The notes under the pieces: model-generated
What the model was told of the DNA's origin: nothing
What the model saw: only the letters and a program-made list of their open reading frames with translations
Database searches by the model: none
Assembly (NCBI RefSeq): GCF_029017505.1
Contig: NZ_JAQGEI010000022.1
Coordinates: forward strand, 1-64,000
Reading direction: 5' to 3'
DNA: 64,000 nucleotides
Origin: Sedimenticola hydrogenitrophicus
GTDB taxonomy: Bacteria > Pseudomonadota > Gammaproteobacteria > Chromatiales > Chromatiaceae
Part shown: positions 60,854-64,000 of the stretch, in pieces
Layout of the letters: every line of letters starts with the position of its first letter
Position numbering within the stretch: the stretch's first letter is position 1
Position numbers and translations under genes: made by a program

Positions 60854-62227
60854 CTATAACAGCAGTCGGCGTATATCCGCCAACAGCGTCGACAGGAGGA
60901 CCGTAAACCGGGCCGCCTGCGCCCCATCGATGACCCGGTGATCATAGGAGAGCGAGAGCGGCAGGATCAGTCGGGGGGTGAATTTTTTGCCGTTCCAGAC
61001 CGGCTTCATGGCGGAGCGCGACACGCCCAGGATCGCCACTTCCGGGGCATTGACGATGGGGGTGAAGGCGGTGCCGCCGATGCCGCCGAGACTGGAGATG
61101 GAGAAACACCCCCCCTGCAGGTCGGCCGGTCCCAACTTGCCCTGCCGGGCCCGCTCGCTCACCTCGGCCAGTTCGGCGGCCAACTCAAAGATCGATTTGC
61201 CGTCCACATCCCGCAACACCGGCACCATCAGACCGTTCGGCGTGTCCACCGCAACACCGATATGAAAGTAGCACTTGTAGATCAGGCTTTCCCGGTCGGG
61301 GCTGAGCGAGCTGTTGAACTCCGGCATCGCCTTCAGGGCGCCGACACAGGCCTTGATCAGGAACGGCAGGAAGGTGAGCCTGATATCCCGCTGGGCCGCC
61401 GCCTCCTTCTGCTCGCGGCGAAACGCCTCCAGTTCGGTAATGTCGGCCTCGTCGAACTGGGTGACATGGGGAATATTCAGCCAGCAGGCGGTCAGGTGGG
61501 CCCCGCCGATCTTCTTGATCCGGCTGAGCGGCCGCACCTCCACTTCACCGAAGCGGGTAAAATCCACCTCCGGCACTTCCGGCAAACGCAATGCACCGGG
61601 AACCCGCGCGCCGCCCCCCGCCCTGAGTGCCTGCTTGATAAAGCCCTGTACATCCTCCCGGGTGATGCGGCCCTTTCTGCCACTTCCCTCCACCAGGCTC
61701 AGGTCGACCCCCAGCTCGCGGGCGAAGCTGCGCACCGAGGGGCTGGCGTGGGCCAAGTGATGCGGCTCGTCCGCGGGGTGGGGCTGGACCGGCGGCGGCT
61801 GGGTCGCCTTCTCCCCCGGCAGGCGTTCTCCCGCCCGGGCCGCCTCGGCGGGAACTTCCTCCGCCGGCACCGGTGGCGCCGTCGCCTCACTCTCACTGCC
61901 GGCGGCGGTTGCTTCGGCCGGCTCCTCAGGCGGGACGACCGGGACCTCGGCCGGTGGCGTCTCCCCGACCGACTCCTCAGCGGCCTCCTCCGCCTCGATG
62001 ATCAGCAGCAAATCGCCCTGGCTGATGGTGTCCCCCACCTTGACCGCGACCGACTTGACCACTCCGGCGTGGGCGGCCGGTATCTCCATGGTGGCCTTGT
62101 CGCTCTCCAGGGTGACCAGGGAATCCTCCACCTTCACCCGGTCCCCCTTGGCGACCAGCACCTCGATCACCTCTACGCCGGAAAAGTCGCCGATATCCGG
62201 CACCAGTTCTTTTATTTCACTCGCCAC
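60854..62227 (-). CDS. aceF: dihydrolipoamide acetyltransferase (E2)
   Basis: Core of pyruvate dehydrogenase, 457 residues. One N-terminal lipoyl domain (residues 1-80; modified lysine in LESDKATMEIPA), a long Ala/Pro/Glu linker (85-150), the E1/E3-binding domain (SPSVRSFARELGVDLSLV, GSGRKGRITREDV), and the catalytic domain ending SYDHRVIDGAQAARF with the active-site His. Proteobacterial AceF may have one to three lipoyl domains; this is the single-domain form. It follows aceE by 50 bp. Confidence 0.96.
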   Translation of the reverse strand: MASEIKELVPDIGDFSGVEVIEVLVAKGDRVKVEDSLVTLESDKATMEIPAAHAGVVKSVAVKVGDTISQGDLLLIIEAEEAAEESVGETPPAEVPVVPPEEPAEATAAGSESEATAPPVPAEEVPAEAARAGERLPGEKATQPPPVQPHPADEPHHLAHASPSVRSFARELGVDLSLVEGSGRKGRITREDVQGFIKQALRAGGGARVPGALRLPEVPEVDFTRFGEVEVRPLSRIKKIGGAHLTACWLNIPHVTQFDEADITELEAFRREQKEAAAQRDIRLTFLPFLIKACVGALKAMPEFNSSLSPDRESLIYKCYFHIGVAVDTPNGLMVPVLRDVDGKSIFELAAELAEVSERARQGKLGPADLQGGCFSISSLGGIGGTAFTPIVNAPEVAILGVSRSAMKPVWNGKKFTPRLILPLSLSYDHRVIDGAQAARFTVLLSTLLADIRRLLL

Positions 62228-62277
62228 AGCGGGCCTCCAGATTATTCGTCATGCTTCCACACCCCAGTCCGACTGCG

Positions 62278-64000
62278 CTACACCGTCCACGGGTTGGGCT
62301 TGTCCGGGTCGATCCGGTATTTTTTGATCGCCGCGCTCACCTCCGCCGGCTTCAGCACTCCCTCATCGGCGAGCGCCTTGAGCGCGGCCAGCACCACGTA
62401 GTAACGGTTCACTTCGAAGAATTTCCTCAACTGACTGCGCCGGTCGCTGCGGCCGTAGCCGTCCGTGCCCAGCACCCGGTAGGTGCCGGGGACAAAGGGG
62501 CGGATCTGATCGGCATAGCTGCGGATATAGTCGGTGGCCGCCACCACCGGTCCGGTCCGGCCGTGCAACTGCTGTTCTACATAGCTGAGCCGGGGCGGCT
62601 GCCCCGGGTGCAGCATGTTCCAGCGTTCCACATCCAGTCCCTCGCGCCGCAGTTCGTTGAAACTGGTGACGCTCCAGATATCCGCCGCGATGCCGAAGTC
62701 CTGCTCCAGCAGTTCCGCCGCGGCGATCACCTCGCGCAGGATGGTGCCGCTGCCCAGCAGTTGCACCCGTTTCTTGCGGCGGCCGGCGGACTGCAGCAGG
62801 TACATCCCCCTGACGATCCCCTCCGCTACGCCCTCGGGCATGGGCGGATGGCCGTAGTTCTCGTTCATCACCGTGATGTAGTAGAAGATGTTCTCCTGCT
62901 CCTGGTACATGCGTCGCAGGCCATCCTGGATAATCACCGTCAGTTCGTAGGCGAAGGTGGGATCGTAGGCGACACAGTTGGGGATGGTCGCCGCCTGCAG
63001 ATGGCTGTGGCCATCCTGGTGCTGCAGCCCCTCGCCCGCCAGGGTGGTGCGCCCGGCGGTACCGCCGATCAGGAAGCCGCGCGCCTGCATGTCGCCGGCC
63101 GCCCAAGCCAGGTCACCGACCCGCTGGAAACCGAACATGGAGTAGTAGGCGTAGAACGGGATCATGCTGATGCCGTGGTTGGCATAGGCGGTAGCGGCGG
63201 CGATCCAGGAGGACATGGCCCCCGCCTCGGTGATCCCCTCCTGCAGGATCTGGCCCTGCTTGTCCTCGCGGTAATACATCACCTGGTCCGAGTCCACCGG
63301 GGTGTAGAGCTGGCCCACCGAGGAGTAGATGCCCAGCTGGCGGAACATCCCCTCCATGCCGAAGGTGCGTGCCTCGTCCGGGATGATCGGTACCACCCGC
63401 TTGCCCAGCTGCTTGTCGCGTATCAGGATCGAGAGGATGCGGACAAACGCCATGGTGGTGGACATCTCCCGTTCACCCGTACCCTGCAGCATGGCGGCAA
63501 AAAACTCCAGCGCCGGGACCTCCAGTTTTGGGGTAGCCGCAAAACGCGCCGGTAGGGAGCCGCCCAGGGCCTCGCGCCGCTGCAGCAGGTATTTCAGCTC
63601 CGGGCTGTCGGCGGCCGGTTTGTAGAAGGGCATCTCATTGATCTTCTCATCCGGGATGGGGATGTTGAAGCGGTCGCGAAACCCCTTCAGGGCCACCTCG
63701 CCCATCTTCTTCTGCGAGTGGGTGATGTTCTGCCCCTCGCCCGCGATGCCCATGCCGTAGCCCTTGACCGTCTTGGCCAGGATCACAGTCGGCTGCCCCT
63801 TGTGTTCCATGGCGGCGGCGTAGGCGGCATAGATCTTGTAGGGATCGTGGCCGCCCCGGTTCAGGCGCCAGATATCCTCGTCGGTCATGTTGGCCACCAT
63901 ATCGGCCAGCTCGGGGTATTTGCCGAAGAAGTGCTCGCGGGTATAGGCACCGCCCTTCGCCTTGTAGGTCTGGTAATCCCCATCCACCGCCTCTTCCATG
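62278..64000 (-). CDS. aceE: pyruvate dehydrogenase E1 component, partial
   Basis: C-terminal about 574 residues of the homodimeric AceE-type E1 (about 885 aa when complete); the gene runs beyond the right edge. Present: DEDIWRLNRGGHDPYKIYAAY, PTVILAKTVKGYGMG, the transketolase-like central domain with RVVPIIPDEARTFGMEGMFR, and the C-terminal DGYGRSDRRSQLRKFFEVNRYY, ending DPDKPNPWTV. The Met codon at the window edge is internal. First gene of aceE-aceF-lpdA. Confidence 0.96.
   Translation of the reverse strand, partial: MEEAVDGDYQTYKAKGGAYTREHFFGKYPELADMVANMTDEDIWRLNRGGHDPYKIYAAYAAAMEHKGQPTVILAKTVKGYGMGIAGEGQNITHSQKKMGEVALKGFRDRFNIPIPDEKINEMPFYKPAADSPELKYLLQRREALGGSLPARFAATPKLEVPALEFFAAMLQGTGEREMSTTMAFVRILSILIRDKQLGKRVVPIIPDEARTFGMEGMFRQLGIYSSVGQLYTPVDSDQVMYYREDKQGQILQEGITEAGAMSSWIAAATAYANHGISMIPFYAYYSMFGFQRVGDLAWAAGDMQARGFLIGGTAGRTTLAGEGLQHQDGHSHLQAATIPNCVAYDPTFAYELTVIIQDGLRRMYQEQENIFYYITVMNENYGHPPMPEGVAEGIVRGMYLLQSAGRRKKRVQLLGSGTILREVIAAAELLEQDFGIAADIWSVTSFNELRREGLDVERWNMLHPGQPPRLSYVEQQLHGRTGPVVAATDYIRSYADQIRPFVPGTYRVLGTDGYGRSDRRSQLRKFFEVNRYYVVLAALKALADEGVLKPAEVSAAIKKYRIDPDKPNPWTV

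Overview
The window comes from a gammaproteobacterium, most likely a sulfur-oxidising chemolithotroph of the Chromatiales/Sedimenticola/Thiodiazotropha type. The organism is inferred from the gene families; no rRNA is present. The evidence is a cytoplasmic sulfite-oxidation complex (soeABC), a reverse-acting APS reductase with its AprM membrane anchor (aprMBA), and gamma-type housekeeping genes (ispG, argG, aceE-aceF-lpdA, uup, dbpA).

About 1-31.4 kb: an oxalate/formate catabolic island. It encodes oxalyl-CoA decarboxylase (oxc), formyl-CoA:oxalate CoA-transferase (frc), a TctCBA tripartite carboxylate transporter, a fused-subunit NAD-linked molybdenum formate dehydrogenase, MobB for the formate dehydrogenase cofactor, succinyl-CoA synthetase, PEP carboxylase, a ketopantoate-reductase-like enzyme, a quinone oxidoreductase-like enzyme, a GlcG/HbpS-like protein, a chemoreceptor, a universal stress protein, a GntR/FCD regulator, an IclR regulator with glycerate 2-kinase, and a 607-residue P-loop protein of unknown function. 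A recurrent operator-like motif close to GTATACAATATACC lies in front of oxc, mobB, the chemoreceptor gene, the ketopantoate-reductase gene, the tct-gntR-frc operon and the sucCD-fdh operon, with a weak copy before a small membrane-protein gene. This suggests one regulon, probably under the GntR protein. Inferred flow: oxalate is imported, made into oxalyl-CoA, decarboxylated to formyl-CoA, and the CoA is passed back to oxalate while formate is oxidised to CO2 with NADH formation. Gene debris (acetolactate-synthase-like and DUF1722-like remnants) lies at the left end.

About 31.4-44.3 kb: sulfur oxidation. soeABC and aprMBA, two routes from sulfite to sulfate, flank a divergent pyrophosphatase, an MHYT-GAF-GGDEF diguanylate cyclase and an A+T-rich patch (39.4-41.2 kb) with a truncated PIN-domain ORF and two orphan ORFs.

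About 44.3-64 kb: core genes: dbpA, uup, trpB2, a Crp/Fnr regulator, a patatin-like lipoprotein, ispG, a PilZ protein, argG, a HerA-like ATPase, an alpha/beta hydrolase and the pyruvate dehydrogenase operon (aceE runs off the right edge). Intergenic spaces right of 31.4 kb carry many nested palindromic repeats. I found none of these in the oxalate island, which fits acquisition of the island by horizontal transfer.
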